A DNA stretch of 64,000 bases from CAWBLP01 sp963789495 (GCA_963789495.1 CAWBLP010000010.1:62001-126000), one strand, 5' to 3'. Positions 36,591 to 45,849 are shown, counted from the first letter of the stretch. Numbers and translations are program-made. The notes: a model not told the origin generated them from the letters alone.

Positions 36591-36606
36591 TGTTTCGCGC
36601 CGGCGC
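36591..36606. repeat. Target-site duplication, right copy
   Basis: Exact copy of 35206-35221, immediately after the right inverted repeat. Confidence 0.85.
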
Positions 36607-36772
36607 GGAGCGGCGCGTTGGCGGAGGCCCACCGAGAACCGGCCCGGCCGGGAATCCCGGGGTCCGGTGACACAACCATCATGCGAACCGGGGTTTCGGC
36701 GACGCGTTCGATCCCATATCCCTGGGGTTGCCACGGTCGTGGCGACGCAACGAACAACAGCGGGAGATCAAG

Positions 36773-37414
36773 ATGGCCAGCATCAAGCGTCATGCCTCGG
36801 CGGCCTGGCAGGGCAGCGGCAAGGACGGCACCGGCAGCCTTACCACTCAGAGCGGCACGCTGAAGGACACGCCCTTTGGCTTCAATGCCCGTTTCGGCGA
36901 CGGCAAGGGCACCAATCCGGAGGAGCTGATCGCGGTGGCGCATGCCGGCTGCTTCAGCATGGCGACCGCGTTTCAGTTGAGCGGGGCCGGACATCCGCCG
37001 GACAGCCTGCATACCGAGGCGACGCTGACCATGGAGCAGGAGGCCGGCGGGTGGAAGATCGCCGCCGTCCACCTGGTGCTGCGTGCCAAGGTGCCCGGCA
37101 TCGACGCCGCGAAGTTCAAGGAGTTGGCGGAAGGCGCCAAGGCGAACTGCCCGGTGTCGAAGGGTACTGAACGCGACCATTACGCTGGACGCGACGCTGG
37201 ACTAATTTCGCACCCGGCAGGCTGGCCTGGGCAGCCCCCCGGGTCGGCCGCGCCGGCTGCCCGACGGGTACGGAGCACCCGCATGGTGGCCGGCTGCCCG
37301 ACATGTGCGGAGCGCTCGCATGGAGCCCCGGTCGTTTCGCCGGCTTGCCGATGTCGTCCCGCAAGGCGCCGCATTACGGCCGGTGTCGCGCCGGAACGGC
37401 AAGCCTGGTTGTGA
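36773..37414 (+). CDS. OsmC-family peroxiredoxin-like protein, 3' end frameshifted
   Basis: OsmC/Ohr proteins reduce organic hydroperoxides with two cysteines. The N-terminal 130 residues match OsmC: SAAWQGSGKDGTGSLTTQSG, first Cys in VAHAGCFSMATAFQL, and the second in KANCPVSK. After CPVSK the frame as read is unrelated and runs to 37414. Removing one G from AAGGGTACTG (about 37161) restores LNATITLDATLD and a TAA at 37203-37205, giving the usual ~143 residues. GGGAGATCAAG precedes the ATG. Both cysteines are upstream of the break. Confidence 0.88.
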   Translation: MASIKRHASAAWQGSGKDGTGSLTTQSGTLKDTPFGFNARFGDGKGTNPEELIAVAHAGCFSMATAFQLSGAGHPPDSLHTEATLTMEQEAGGWKIAAVHLVLRAKVPGIDAAKFKELAEGAKANCPVSKGTERDHYAGRDAGLISHPAGWPGQPPGSAAPAARRVRSTRMVAGCPTCAERSHGAPVVSPACRCRPARRRITAGVAPERQAWL

Positions 37415-37565
37415 CCAAGGGCGGCTGCGCAGGCCAGGAGTAACGGCTCCGTGAGCGCGCTCCGGATAGGCCAGTTTCCCGCCCGGGACAGATGCACGCC
37501 GCCGCGCTATGATCTGCCGCCTGGGCTCATCGTGAGCGCACACTCCTGCCAACAGGTCCACAGCG
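37206..37565. other. 360-bp region with a ~37-bp imperfect tandem repeat
   Basis: After the corrected osmC stop, GCCGGCTGCCCGAC...CGGAGC...CGCATGG units start at 37252 and 37289 (37-bp period); a weaker third unit starts at 37339. No gene is seen apart from the frame-read tail of osmC. Confidence 0.45.
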
Positions 37566-38702
37566 ATGCCCGACTATACGCCCTTCCCGGCCGACACCCT
37601 GGTCATCGACATGGTGCGGAAATACGCGCAGGAGCGGCTGGCGCCCACCGCCGCGGCGCGCGAGAAGGCCGGCGCCATCGAGCCCGAGATCGTCGCCGAA
37701 CTGGGCGAGCTCGGCGTGTTCGGCGCCACCACCCCGGCGCAATGGGGCGGTTCGGAGATCGACCCCGTCACCTACGCCCTGCTGTTGGAGGAGATCGCCG
37801 CCGGCGACGGCAGCATCTCCACCATGGTCTCGGTGCATAACTCCCCGACCTGCATCGTGATCGACCATCACGGCACCGACGCGCAGAAGGACCGCTGGCT
37901 GCGCAAGCTCGCATCCGGGGAGCACGTGGGATCATTCGGGCTGACCGAACCGCAGGCCGGCTCCGACGCTTCCAACCTGCGCACCCGCGCGGTGAAACAG
38001 GGCGACCGCTACGTCATCAACGGCGCCAAGCAGTTCATCAGCAACGCCGCCCTGCCCGGCAGCATCGTGTTCTTCGCCGTCACCGACCCGTCCGCCGGCA
38101 AGCGCGGCCTGTCCTGCTTCGTTGCCGACAAGACCACGCCCGGCTTCGCGATCGCCCGCAAGGAGGAAAAACTCGGGCAGAAGGCGTCCGATACCTGCGC
38201 GCTCACCTTCACCGACATGGAACTGCCGGAGGACCAGCGCATCGGCGCCGAGGGCGAAGGCTACAAGATCGCGCTCTCCACCCTGGAGAGCGGGCGCATC
38301 GGCATCGCCGCGCAGAGCGTCGGCATGGCGCGCGCGGCGCTGGACTATGCGATCGCCTACGCCCGCGAACGGACCGCATTCGGCCAGCCCATTATGGACT
38401 TCCAGGCGGTCGGCTTCCGCCTGGTGGAGGCGAAGACCAAGGTCGAGGCGGCGCGGCAGTTGACGCTGCACGCCGCGCGGCTGAAGGCCGAGGGAAAACC
38501 GGCACTGGAAGCCGCCTGCATGGCCAAGCTGTTCGCCTCCGAGGCGGCCGAGGCGGTGTGCACCGCGGCGATCCAGACGCTCGGCGGCTACGGCTACCTG
38601 GCCGACTACCCGGTGGAGCGCATCTACCGTGACGTACGGGTGTGCCAGATCTACGAAGGCACCTCCGACGTGCAGAAGCTGATCCTGCAGCGGATGCTGT
38701 GA
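37566..38702 (+). CDS. Acyl-CoA dehydrogenase
   Basis: 378 residues, the short/branched-chain acyl-CoA dehydrogenase length. FAD/substrate motifs: GLTEPQAGSDASNLRTRAV, KQFISNA, ERTAFGQPIMDFQ, QTLGGYGYLADYPVERIYRDVRVCQIYEGTSDVQ. The base is Glu364 in YEGTSD, the SCAD-type position. It catalyses the first step of beta-oxidation or branched-chain amino acid breakdown. The electron acceptor ETF is not encoded nearby. Followed closely by an apparently unrelated TPR gene. Confidence 0.94.
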   Translation: MPDYTPFPADTLVIDMVRKYAQERLAPTAAAREKAGAIEPEIVAELGELGVFGATTPAQWGGSEIDPVTYALLLEEIAAGDGSISTMVSVHNSPTCIVIDHHGTDAQKDRWLRKLASGEHVGSFGLTEPQAGSDASNLRTRAVKQGDRYVINGAKQFISNAALPGSIVFFAVTDPSAGKRGLSCFVADKTTPGFAIARKEEKLGQKASDTCALTFTDMELPEDQRIGAEGEGYKIALSTLESGRIGIAAQSVGMARAALDYAIAYARERTAFGQPIMDFQAVGFRLVEAKTKVEAARQLTLHAARLKAEGKPALEAACMAKLFASEAAEAVCTAAIQTLGGYGYLADYPVERIYRDVRVCQIYEGTSDVQKLILQRML

Positions 38703-38728
38703 CGGCGCGGCGCGCCGAGGCAAACCGC

Positions 38729-39931
38729 ATGTCCGGAGCCGCTGTCTCCCCCGTCGCCGACCCGGCCGCGTTCTTCTTCGCCCTGCTCGACCGCGTCCGC
38801 CGCGAGGGGCTGATCGACGAGATCGCCGAGCTCGAACACCACATCGAGCAGGTCGCGGACCCCCGGTTGCAAGGTGAGATGGCCAAGCTGCTTGGCTTCT
38901 TCCATCTCCGCCGCAACCAGTACGACCAGGCGATCGTCTGGAGCGACCGCGCCGCTGCGCTCCTGCCGCAGGACCGCGACAGCAGCTACAATGCGATCTT
39001 CGCCCGCTTCCAAAGCGGCCGGTTCGAGGAGGTCGTCACCCGCGCCGAAGCCGCACTCGAGACCTGCGGCGAATATTTCGAGTTCTGTAACATTCTCAGC
39101 ACCACCCTCGGCGCTCTGGGACGCCTGGTCTCGGCACACGAATACGGCACCCGTGCGCTGAACCTGAAGGAACGCAGTGCGACCGCCGCCCCGCACAGCC
39201 TGGCCGCGGTCAAGGTGCCGCGCTTCGATGCCACACGACCTGCGCGCAACATCATCAGTTTCTCGCTATTCGGTGCCAACCCGAAATACATTGACGGCGC
39301 GCTGGCCAATGCTCACGCGGCGCCGTTCCTGTATCCCGGCTGGACCGGCCGCTTCTACGTCGATGACAGTGTGCCGGCTGCCGTCCGCCAGGAATTAGTG
39401 CGGGCCGGCGCGCAGGTGATGCGCGTCGGCGGCCTGGCGCGCGAGCCGTACGGCACGCTGTGGCGCTTCCTGGTGGCCGATGATGAAACGGTCGATCGCT
39501 TCATCCTGCGCGACGCCGATTCGCTGCTGAACACGCGGGAGCGCGTGGCGGTGGATGCCTGGATCGAGTCGCGCCGCCACTTTCATGTGATGCGCGACCA
39601 TTACGACCACTCGGAACTCGTGCTGGCGGGCATGTGGGGCGCCGTGCGCGGTGCGCTGCCGCCGATGCTGCAGACGATCGGCGCGTGGTTCACCGCGTCC
39701 CGCCAGATCATCGGGCGTACCGCCGACCAGGAGTTCCTGCGCGAGATGCTGTGGCCAACCATACGGCAGAGCGTGCTGACCCATGACAGTCAGTTCGCTT
39801 TCGGTGAGCGGCGCGACTTCCCCGCCGTCGGAGGCCTGCCGCCGGATTGCTGGGTGGGCTGTGACGCGACACGCCTGCTGCCCCGGTTCGGCGCTGGTGG
39901 CGGGCAGCCGACGAATGGTAGCGCGGGCTGA
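38729..39931 (+). CDS. TPR / glycosyltransferase-like protein
   Basis: 400 residues. The first ~165 residues are helical with TPR-like pairs (LLGFFHLRRNQYDQAIVWSDRAAALLP, FARFQSGRFEEVVTRAEAALE). From about residue 175 comes a domain with IISFSLFGANPKYIDGALANA, FLYPGWTGRFYVDDSVP, FLVADDETVDRFILRDADSLLNTRE and HFHVMRDHYDHSELVLAGMWG. RDADS resembles a DxD nucleotide-sugar site, which is why I call it glycosyltransferase-like; the substrate is unknown. The ATG at 38729 has GAGG upstream. A GTG that overlaps the previous stop is an alternative. Confidence 0.75.
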   Translation: MSGAAVSPVADPAAFFFALLDRVRREGLIDEIAELEHHIEQVADPRLQGEMAKLLGFFHLRRNQYDQAIVWSDRAAALLPQDRDSSYNAIFARFQSGRFEEVVTRAEAALETCGEYFEFCNILSTTLGALGRLVSAHEYGTRALNLKERSATAAPHSLAAVKVPRFDATRPARNIISFSLFGANPKYIDGALANAHAAPFLYPGWTGRFYVDDSVPAAVRQELVRAGAQVMRVGGLAREPYGTLWRFLVADDETVDRFILRDADSLLNTRERVAVDAWIESRRHFHVMRDHYDHSELVLAGMWGAVRGALPPMLQTIGAWFTASRQIIGRTADQEFLREMLWPTIRQSVLTHDSQFAFGERRDFPAVGGLPPDCWVGCDATRLLPRFGAGGGQPTNGSAG

Positions 39932-40377
39932 GGATTGAACGCAGACCGGACCCCGCCCGGACCCGCTCCGCGCCGGCGCGAGATCCCTGTCCAACCACGC
40001 CGATCCGTGGTCCCGCGGCGGATTTCGTTGTCACTGAGGTCACGAAGCGCGCCAAGGTCACCAAGAGGCGGGTTCCGATCACCGCTCACACGTGAGGCCA
40101 ACTCGCAGCAAAATCTTTCCCTCTTTGTGGCCTTCGCGGCCTCCGTGTTGAAAAGCACCCGCGTACCGCCTCCAAGCCCGATGTCACGCCCCGCGCGCCA
40201 TCCCAGGCCCGGTGTCACCCCACGCACAAACATCCCCGCCGAACCCAGGGCCGGACACCCGCGACCAAAAGGCCTCCCAAATCCGAGCCGCGCATGACAA
40301 CAATTGACTCCCCTGCCGCGCCGTCCGCACGCTGCGACCGAGCAAACACCGCACCAGAGACCATCCCGGAGGCCCGC
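39932..40377. other. 446-bp gap before dgdA
   Basis: No gene seen. A less GC-rich stretch at about 40090-40150 may hold the promoter of the decarboxylase gene; no clear -35/-10 pair identified. Confidence 0.3.
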
Positions 40378-41682
40378 ATGGACGCCCTCACCCCCAACAT
40401 CGCCGATCCCGGCTTCTGGGCCCGCGCCGACCGGCATATGATGAAATTCGGCGGCGACTTCGTGCCCTTCGTGCCGGTGCGCGCCGAGGGCAGCTTCGTG
40501 TTCGACGCCGCCGGCCATCGGGTGCTGGATTTCACCTCCGGCCAGATGAGCGCCATCCTCGGCCACTGCCATCCTGAGATCGTGGCCACGGTGCGCGACG
40601 CGGTCGGGCGGCTGGACCATCTGTTCTCCTCCATGCTCAGCCTGCCGGTGGTGGACTTGGCGGAGGCGCTGGCGCAGCAGATGCCGGCCCTGCCCAAGGT
40701 GATGCTGCTTTCCACCGGCGGCGAGGCGAACGAGGCCGCGATCAAGATCGCCAAACTGGTGACCGGCGGCTGGGAGGTGGTGGGCTTCGCCCAGTCCTGG
40801 CACGGCATGACCGGCGGCGCAGCGGCGGCGACCTACAAGGCGGGGCGGCGGGGCTACGGGCCGGCAGCGGCCGGATCGTTTGCGATTCCCGCACCCAACG
40901 CATTCCGCCCGCGCTTTCCCGGCGTCACCTGGCAGCAGGAGCTGGATGATTCCTTCGACCTGCTGGACCGGCAGAGCACCGGCAACCTGGCCGCCTTCAT
41001 CGCCGAACCGATTCTGTCCTCGGGTGGCATCATCGAGCTGCCGGAGGGTTACCTGCGCGTGCTGAAGGAGAAATGCAGCGCACGCGGCATGCAGCTGATC
41101 ATCGACGAGGCGCAGACCGGCCTTGGCCGCACCGGGCTGATGTTCGCCTGCCAGCGCGACGGCGTGGTGCCCGATCTGCTGGTGCTGTCCAAGACCCTCG
41201 GCGCCGGCCTGCCACTGTCCGCGGTGATGACCAGCACGGCGATCGCCGATGCCTGTGATTCGAAGGACTTCCTGTTCTACACCACGCATGTGAACGATCC
41301 GCTGCCCGCCGCGGTGGGGCTGAAGGTGCTGGAGATCGTGCAGCGCGATGGCCTCGCCGCCCGCGCCGCGGCCATGGGGGAACGGCTTAAATCCGGGCTG
41401 CGTGACCTCCAGGCCCGTTACAGCTGGGTCGGCGACGTCCGCGGCCGCGGCCTGCTGCTCGGCCTGGAATTCGTCGACGAGGACGCCGGCAGGCGACGCA
41501 CGGCCGCGCAGATGTCGGACGCGGTGACCGACCGGGCGCTGGAACTCGGGCTCAGCGCCAATATCGTGCGCGCCGGCGCCTCAGGCGGAGTGATGCGCAT
41601 CGCCCCGCCGCTGACGGTGGCGGAGGCCGAAATCGAGCTCGGGCTGGAACTGCTGGGCGCGGCGATGCGCGACGTGGCGTAG
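40378..41682 (+). CDS. dgdA: 2,2-dialkylglycine decarboxylase
   Basis: PLP enzyme that decarboxylates and transaminates 2,2-dialkylglycines such as 2-aminoisobutyrate with pyruvate as acceptor. The 434 residues match DgdA of Burkholderia along the whole length: GSFVFDAAGHRVLDFTSGQMSAILGHCHPEIV, KLVTGGWEVVGFAQSWHGMTGGAAAATY, LIIDEAQTGLGRTG, and the PLP Lys at residue 272 in LVLSKTLGAGLPLSA. GGAGG precedes the ATG at 40378; the longer frame starts are not needed. The adjacent dgdR regulator of Burkholderia is absent here. Related omega-transaminases are the alternative, but the match is specific. Confidence 0.9.
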   Translation: MDALTPNIADPGFWARADRHMMKFGGDFVPFVPVRAEGSFVFDAAGHRVLDFTSGQMSAILGHCHPEIVATVRDAVGRLDHLFSSMLSLPVVDLAEALAQQMPALPKVMLLSTGGEANEAAIKIAKLVTGGWEVVGFAQSWHGMTGGAAAATYKAGRRGYGPAAAGSFAIPAPNAFRPRFPGVTWQQELDDSFDLLDRQSTGNLAAFIAEPILSSGGIIELPEGYLRVLKEKCSARGMQLIIDEAQTGLGRTGLMFACQRDGVVPDLLVLSKTLGAGLPLSAVMTSTAIADACDSKDFLFYTTHVNDPLPAAVGLKVLEIVQRDGLAARAAAMGERLKSGLRDLQARYSWVGDVRGRGLLLGLEFVDEDAGRRRTAAQMSDAVTDRALELGLSANIVRAGASGGVMRIAPPLTVAEAEIELGLELLGAAMRDVA

Positions 41683-41842
41683 CGTCCCCTCGCGCCCCCC
41701 GGTGCCGGTCCGCCGGCCACCAGCCGCGCGGCCGGACCGCCTGGCGTGGGGGCGCCCGTCCACCACAGGTCGGCGGCCGCGCCCGACCGCTGCAGGTCAG
41801 CGGCAGCGTCCGCAACGACATCCGCTCGCTGCCGTGGTCGCG

Positions 41843-44605
41843 TCAGACCATCGCGACATGCACTTCGGCGCGCGACACGGGAAGCCCCGCCAGCCTGTGC
41901 TCCAGCCCTTCCAGGGTCTGCAGCAACTCCGCCACCGCCGCCCGGGGCACCGGCGGGCTGAACAGGAAGCCCTGGATGTCGGTGCAGCCGGCCAAGGCCA
42001 ACCTATGCAGTTGATCCTGGGTTTCGACACCCTCGGCGGTGGTGGCCATACCCAGCTCCCGGCTGAGTTCAATCACGGCGCGGACAATGGCGCCGCAATC
42101 GCGCCGCTCGCCGAGTTCGCGGATGAACGACTTGTCGATCTTGATCCGGTCGAACGGGAAGCGGCGCAGGTAGCTCAGCGATGAATATCCGGTGCCGAAA
42201 TCGTCCATCGCGATGTGGACCCCCAGTGCATGCAGCTCGTGCAGCGTCGCAAGGGTGGTGTCGGTATCCTGCAGCATCACCGTCTCGGTGATCTCCAGCT
42301 CCAGCCGGGCCGGCGGCAACCCCAATTCGCGCAGCGCCGCCGCCACTGCCTTGACCAGGTTGCGGCTTTTGAACTGCACCGGGGAGAGATTGACCGCTAC
42401 CTTCATCGAGCCGGGCCATCCCGCCGCGGTGGCGCAGGCCTCCCGCATCACCCATTCGCCGATCGGCACGATGGCGCCGATCTCCTCGGCCAGAGGGATG
42501 AACCGGTCGGGCGGCACCAGTCCGTTCTGCGGATGGCGCCAGCGCAGCAGGGCCTCGAACCCGGTCACTGCCCGAGCGCGCAGGTCCACCAGCGGTTGGT
42601 AGAACAGTTCGAACTGCCCGGCGGGCAGGGCCTGGCGTAGATCGAGTTCCAGGACGCGCCGCGCCTGCATCTCGGCATTCTTCAGCAGCACGTCGGGATC
42701 GGTCCCATCCTGTGGGGCGAAGGCGATGCCGATGCTGGCGCCGATGATGATCCGGTGGCCGGCGATGTCGAAAGGTTCCTGCAGGATCTCGATCAGCCGC
42801 GCGGCGAAGTCGGTCGCCTCGGTCGGCCGCTCGATCGCCACCTGGATGATGGCGAACTCGTCGCCGCCCAGCCGAGCGATGGTGTCGGTCTCACGGATCC
42901 GTTGCGTGAGGCGCTGGGCCACCGCCCGCAGCAGCCCATCGCCCACCGGATGGCCCAGCGTGTCGTTGATCGCCTTGAACTGGTCGAGGTCGAGGCAGAG
43001 CAGCGCCAGCTTGCGCCCGCGCCGGGCGAGGGCCAGGGATTGTTGCAGGCGCTCACGGAACAGCGCCCGGTTAGGCAGGTCGGTCAGCGCATCGTAATGC
43101 GCCATGCGCACGATGGCGGCGTGGGCGTTGCGCCGCTCGGTGACGTCTTCATAAGTGGTGAGCCAGCCATCCTCCATCGGCTGATGGGTCACCCGGAAGG
43201 TGCGGCCATCCGCCAGGTCCCAGGTGAACGAGGCGCGCTCGCGGCGATCCACGATGTTCGTCCGCCAGTCCTGCAGCACCGCCATGTCCTGCCGCGAGAT
43301 GGCGCCGCCCGCCAACACCTGCTCCACCAACTCGGCATAGGCCATGCCCGGCTGCAGCGACGCGGCCGGCACCGCAGCCAATTCGCAGAAGCGCCGGTTC
43401 ACCACCTGCAGCTCACCCGTCCGGTTCACCATCAGCAGGCCCTGCACCATGTTCCTGAGTGCGGTGTCGAAGCGGATCGTCTGCAGATGCGCCAAGCGTT
43501 CGCGCTGTTCCCGATCCCAGGCGAGGTCCTGTTCCGCCTGCGCCAGCGTGCGGTCGGCCTCGGTCTCCAGCGCCCTGGCATAGGCCGCGTTCAGCCGGTC
43601 CTGGTCGCCCGCCCGGCGCACCCCCAGGACGACGACCCCGGCAAGCACCAGTTCGGTCAACAGGGCCACGGCCGAGAAGCCAAGCGCCTCCCGCCGCCAA
43701 TCCGCCAGCACCGACGCCATGGTGTTGCTGACGACGACCACGAGGGGGAAATGCGGAACGCCGACCGGTGCTATCAGCCGCTGCCTGTCATCCAGCACAC
43801 CGGCCCGCGGCACGGTGCCATGATCCAGCGCGACCAGCAGGTCGCTGAAAGCGGGACGGGGTTCACTGACCTCGGTCGAGTCGCGTTGGGTCGTGGGATG
43901 CTGTGCCAGCAGCACACCATCCCGCCGGAACAGTGCGACGGCGGCGTCGCCGCCCCCGGAGACGCGGGCGAAGAACCGCTCGAACGGGGCCAGATCCATC
44001 ACCGCCACGACGATGCCCAGCAGCCGGCCGTCGGATGCGGTGAAGCCGCGGGCGAACAGGATCGACCAGGATTCGATGGCCGAGGATTTGGGCGCGAGCC
44101 GGACCCGGATCGGTGCGCTGATGACGGTGTCTGCAGGATGGCGGCGCAGCTGTTCGACGAACGCCCAGTCCCGCGCATCGACATCCAGTTCGACCGCGCT
44201 GCGCGAATGGTTGACCACCCGGCCTTCCGCATCGATCAGGCCCAGCGCACCGATATGAGGCAGCCCGGTGATCCGCCGGCGCAGCTCCTCACGCACCGCC
44301 GGCGACGCCATGGCGCTGGAGAACTGCGCCGGCGACTCGATGCCGTCGCGCTGCATGCTCCGGATCAGGTCAGCCTGCACCAGCGCCGCGGTGCGGAAAT
44401 CGCGATCGACGTCCTCGGACAACAGCAGGGCCAGCCGGCGGAGGTCCCGCGCGGCACCCGCCACGGCGTCCTGCCGCGCCGCCAGCAGCAGCGCGGTGAC
44501 ACCGGCCGCCAGCATGACACCAATCGCGAGGCTGCACAGAATCAGCACGTGCCGGGCACGCAGGTAGCTTACCCAGAGCAAAATCCGGGGCAGGCAAGCC
44601 GGCAT
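41843..44605 (-). CDS. Cache-PAS-GGDEF-EAL c-di-GMP enzyme with a linker deletion
   Basis: 920 residues. TM1 about 15-40, periplasmic dCache-like sensor 45-280, TM2 about 290-320, a PAS domain 350-480, GGDEF 490-645 (RLGGDEFAI intact) and EAL 660-905 (TGFEALLRW, NLSPVQF, LEITETVML, MDDFGTGYSS, IKIDKSFI, AEGVETQ intact). Between LLKNAEM and QARRVLELDLRQAL the usual ~24 residues (ALYxAK helix of GGDEF and the F-x-P-x-M linker) are absent in-frame, so cyclase folding may be impaired while the phosphodiesterase half looks sound. Start at 44605 lacks a good ribosome site. Divergent from the atp operon. Confidence 0.9.
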   Translation of the reverse strand: MPACLPRILLWVSYLRARHVLILCSLAIGVMLAAGVTALLLAARQDAVAGAARDLRRLALLLSEDVDRDFRTAALVQADLIRSMQRDGIESPAQFSSAMASPAVREELRRRITGLPHIGALGLIDAEGRVVNHSRSAVELDVDARDWAFVEQLRRHPADTVISAPIRVRLAPKSSAIESWSILFARGFTASDGRLLGIVVAVMDLAPFERFFARVSGGGDAAVALFRRDGVLLAQHPTTQRDSTEVSEPRPAFSDLLVALDHGTVPRAGVLDDRQRLIAPVGVPHFPLVVVVSNTMASVLADWRREALGFSAVALLTELVLAGVVVLGVRRAGDQDRLNAAYARALETEADRTLAQAEQDLAWDREQRERLAHLQTIRFDTALRNMVQGLLMVNRTGELQVVNRRFCELAAVPAASLQPGMAYAELVEQVLAGGAISRQDMAVLQDWRTNIVDRRERASFTWDLADGRTFRVTHQPMEDGWLTTYEDVTERRNAHAAIVRMAHYDALTDLPNRALFRERLQQSLALARRGRKLALLCLDLDQFKAINDTLGHPVGDGLLRAVAQRLTQRIRETDTIARLGGDEFAIIQVAIERPTEATDFAARLIEILQEPFDIAGHRIIIGASIGIAFAPQDGTDPDVLLKNAEMQARRVLELDLRQALPAGQFELFYQPLVDLRARAVTGFEALLRWRHPQNGLVPPDRFIPLAEEIGAIVPIGEWVMREACATAAGWPGSMKVAVNLSPVQFKSRNLVKAVAAALRELGLPPARLELEITETVMLQDTDTTLATLHELHALGVHIAMDDFGTGYSSLSYLRRFPFDRIKIDKSFIRELGERRDCGAIVRAVIELSRELGMATTAEGVETQDQLHRLALAGCTDIQGFLFSPPVPRAAVAELLQTLEGLEHRLAGLPVSRAEVHVAMV

Positions 44606-44692
44606 AGGAGAGATCAATGATGCCAAGCCGGCACATTGGCGCCGCGACGGTGAAGTCCTGGTTAACAGGCGGCCTGCCAACCTTGCGCATTC

Positions 44693-44721
44693 TTGACACT
44701 CCGGTAACCCGCCTGTAGCAA
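44693..44721 (+). promoter_or_regulatory. Candidate sigma-70 promoter for the atpIBEF'F operon
   Basis: TTGACA at 44693-44698, a 17-bp spacer and TAGCAA at 44716-44721 (weak -10, three of six consensus bases), ending 37 bp before the atpI ATG. Perfect -35 with ideal spacing; the -10 is poor. Confidence 0.4.
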
Positions 44722-44758
44722 GCCCCCGCTTTCCGGCAAGCCATTGCCAGGAGCGAAC

Positions 44759-45067
44759 ATGAGTGATGAACCGGGCGGTGACAGACCCTCTTTCGAGGAG
44801 CGGCTGAAAGCCGCCCGCAGCAGGCAGGGGCTCGAAACCCCGACGAAACCCCCGGGATCGGAGCCCGGAGGTCTCGGCCAGTCCCCGTTGGGGATCGGCC
44901 TGCGGGTGGGCATCGAGCTGGTCTCCGCCCTGGTCGTGGCAGTCGCCATCGGCTACGGGCTCGACCGTCTGCTCGGCACCAAGCCCATCTTCATCGCGAT
45001 CTTCGTCCTGCTTGGCGGGGCGGCGGGCGTGCTGAATGTCTGGCGTGTGTTTGCACCCAGGCCCTAA
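44759..45067 (+). CDS. atpI: ATP synthase subunit I (AtpI/AtpQ-type)
   Basis: 102 residues: a charged N-terminus (~45 residues), then two membrane helices (LRVGIELVSALVVAVAIGYGL and IFIAIFVLLGGAAGVLNVWRV) with the conserved GxxLD of alphaproteobacterial AtpI. AtpI helps assemble the c-ring or delivers Mg2+. CCAGGAGCG precedes the ATG. First gene of the F0 operon, 23 bp before atpB. Confidence 0.92.
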   Translation: MSDEPGGDRPSFEERLKAARSRQGLETPTKPPGSEPGGLGQSPLGIGLRVGIELVSALVVAVAIGYGLDRLLGTKPIFIAIFVLLGGAAGVLNVWRVFAPRP

Positions 45068-45090
45068 GCGAACAGGGGGACGAGACCAGC

Positions 45091-45849
45091 GTGGCGGCCG
45101 AAGGTTCCAGCAGTATCGACGCACTCAGCCAGTTCCAGCTGCATCCCGCGCTGGGCCTGGTCGGCGAGTCGGTGAACTTCACCCAATCCAACCTGTTCAT
45201 GATGATTGCCGGCCTGCTGACGCTAGGCCTGCTGTGGGTGGGCATGCGCCCGCGCGCGATGGTGCCGGGCCGGCTGCAATCCGCCGCCGAGATGGCCTAC
45301 GAGACGGTCATGTCGATGTGCGTCGATACCATCGGCCCGGAAGGCAAGGCGTTCTTCCCGTTCGTCTTCACCCTGTTCTTCTTCATCCTGTTCGGCAACC
45401 TGCTGGGCGTCTGGCCGTACGACTTCACCTTCACCAGCCATATCGCGGTGACGCTGACCATGGCGGTGTTCGTGGTCGCGCTGGTCACCTTCGTGGCGCT
45501 GCGCATCCACGGGCTGCACTTCTTCAGCTACTTCATGCCGGCGGGCGTGCCGGTGGCGCTGGCGCCGCTGCTGATCCCCATCGAGATCCTGTCCTACCTG
45601 TCGCGCATCATCTCATTGTCGGTGCGTTTGTTCGCCAACATGATGGCCGGCCACGTGATGCTGGAGGTGTTCGGCGCCTTCGTGGTGATGCTGGGCGCGG
45701 CCGGGGCGATCTTCTGGGTGCCGGCCGGCCTGTCGCTGGCGGTGAACGTGGCGCTGATCGGCTTCGAACTGCTGGTCGCGTCGCTGCAGGCCTACGTGTT
45801 CGCCATCCTGACCTGCATCTACCTGCACGACGCGGTGCACCTGCACTGA
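45091..45849 (+). CDS. atpB: F0F1 ATP synthase subunit a
   Basis: 252 residues with about 6 membrane helices. Essential Arg179 in ISLSVRLFANMMAGH, and the C-terminal helix LIGFELLVASLQAYVFAILTCIYL. Alphaproteobacterial length. Starts at GTG 45091 with GGGGGA upstream. Second gene of the F0 operon (atpI-B-E-F'-F). F1 genes are not in this window, as usual in Rhodospirillales. Confidence 0.96.
   Translation: MAAEGSSSIDALSQFQLHPALGLVGESVNFTQSNLFMMIAGLLTLGLLWVGMRPRAMVPGRLQSAAEMAYETVMSMCVDTIGPEGKAFFPFVFTLFFFILFGNLLGVWPYDFTFTSHIAVTLTMAVFVVALVTFVALRIHGLHFFSYFMPAGVPVALAPLLIPIEILSYLSRIISLSVRLFANMMAGHVMLEVFGAFVVMLGAAGAIFWVPAGLSLAVNVALIGFELLVASLQAYVFAILTCIYLHDAVHLH

Noticed and set aside
42755..44620. 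621-codon plus-strand open frame opposite the GGDEF-EAL gene
   Set aside because: It is a composition-driven shadow of a well-supported gene with no recognisable domain.
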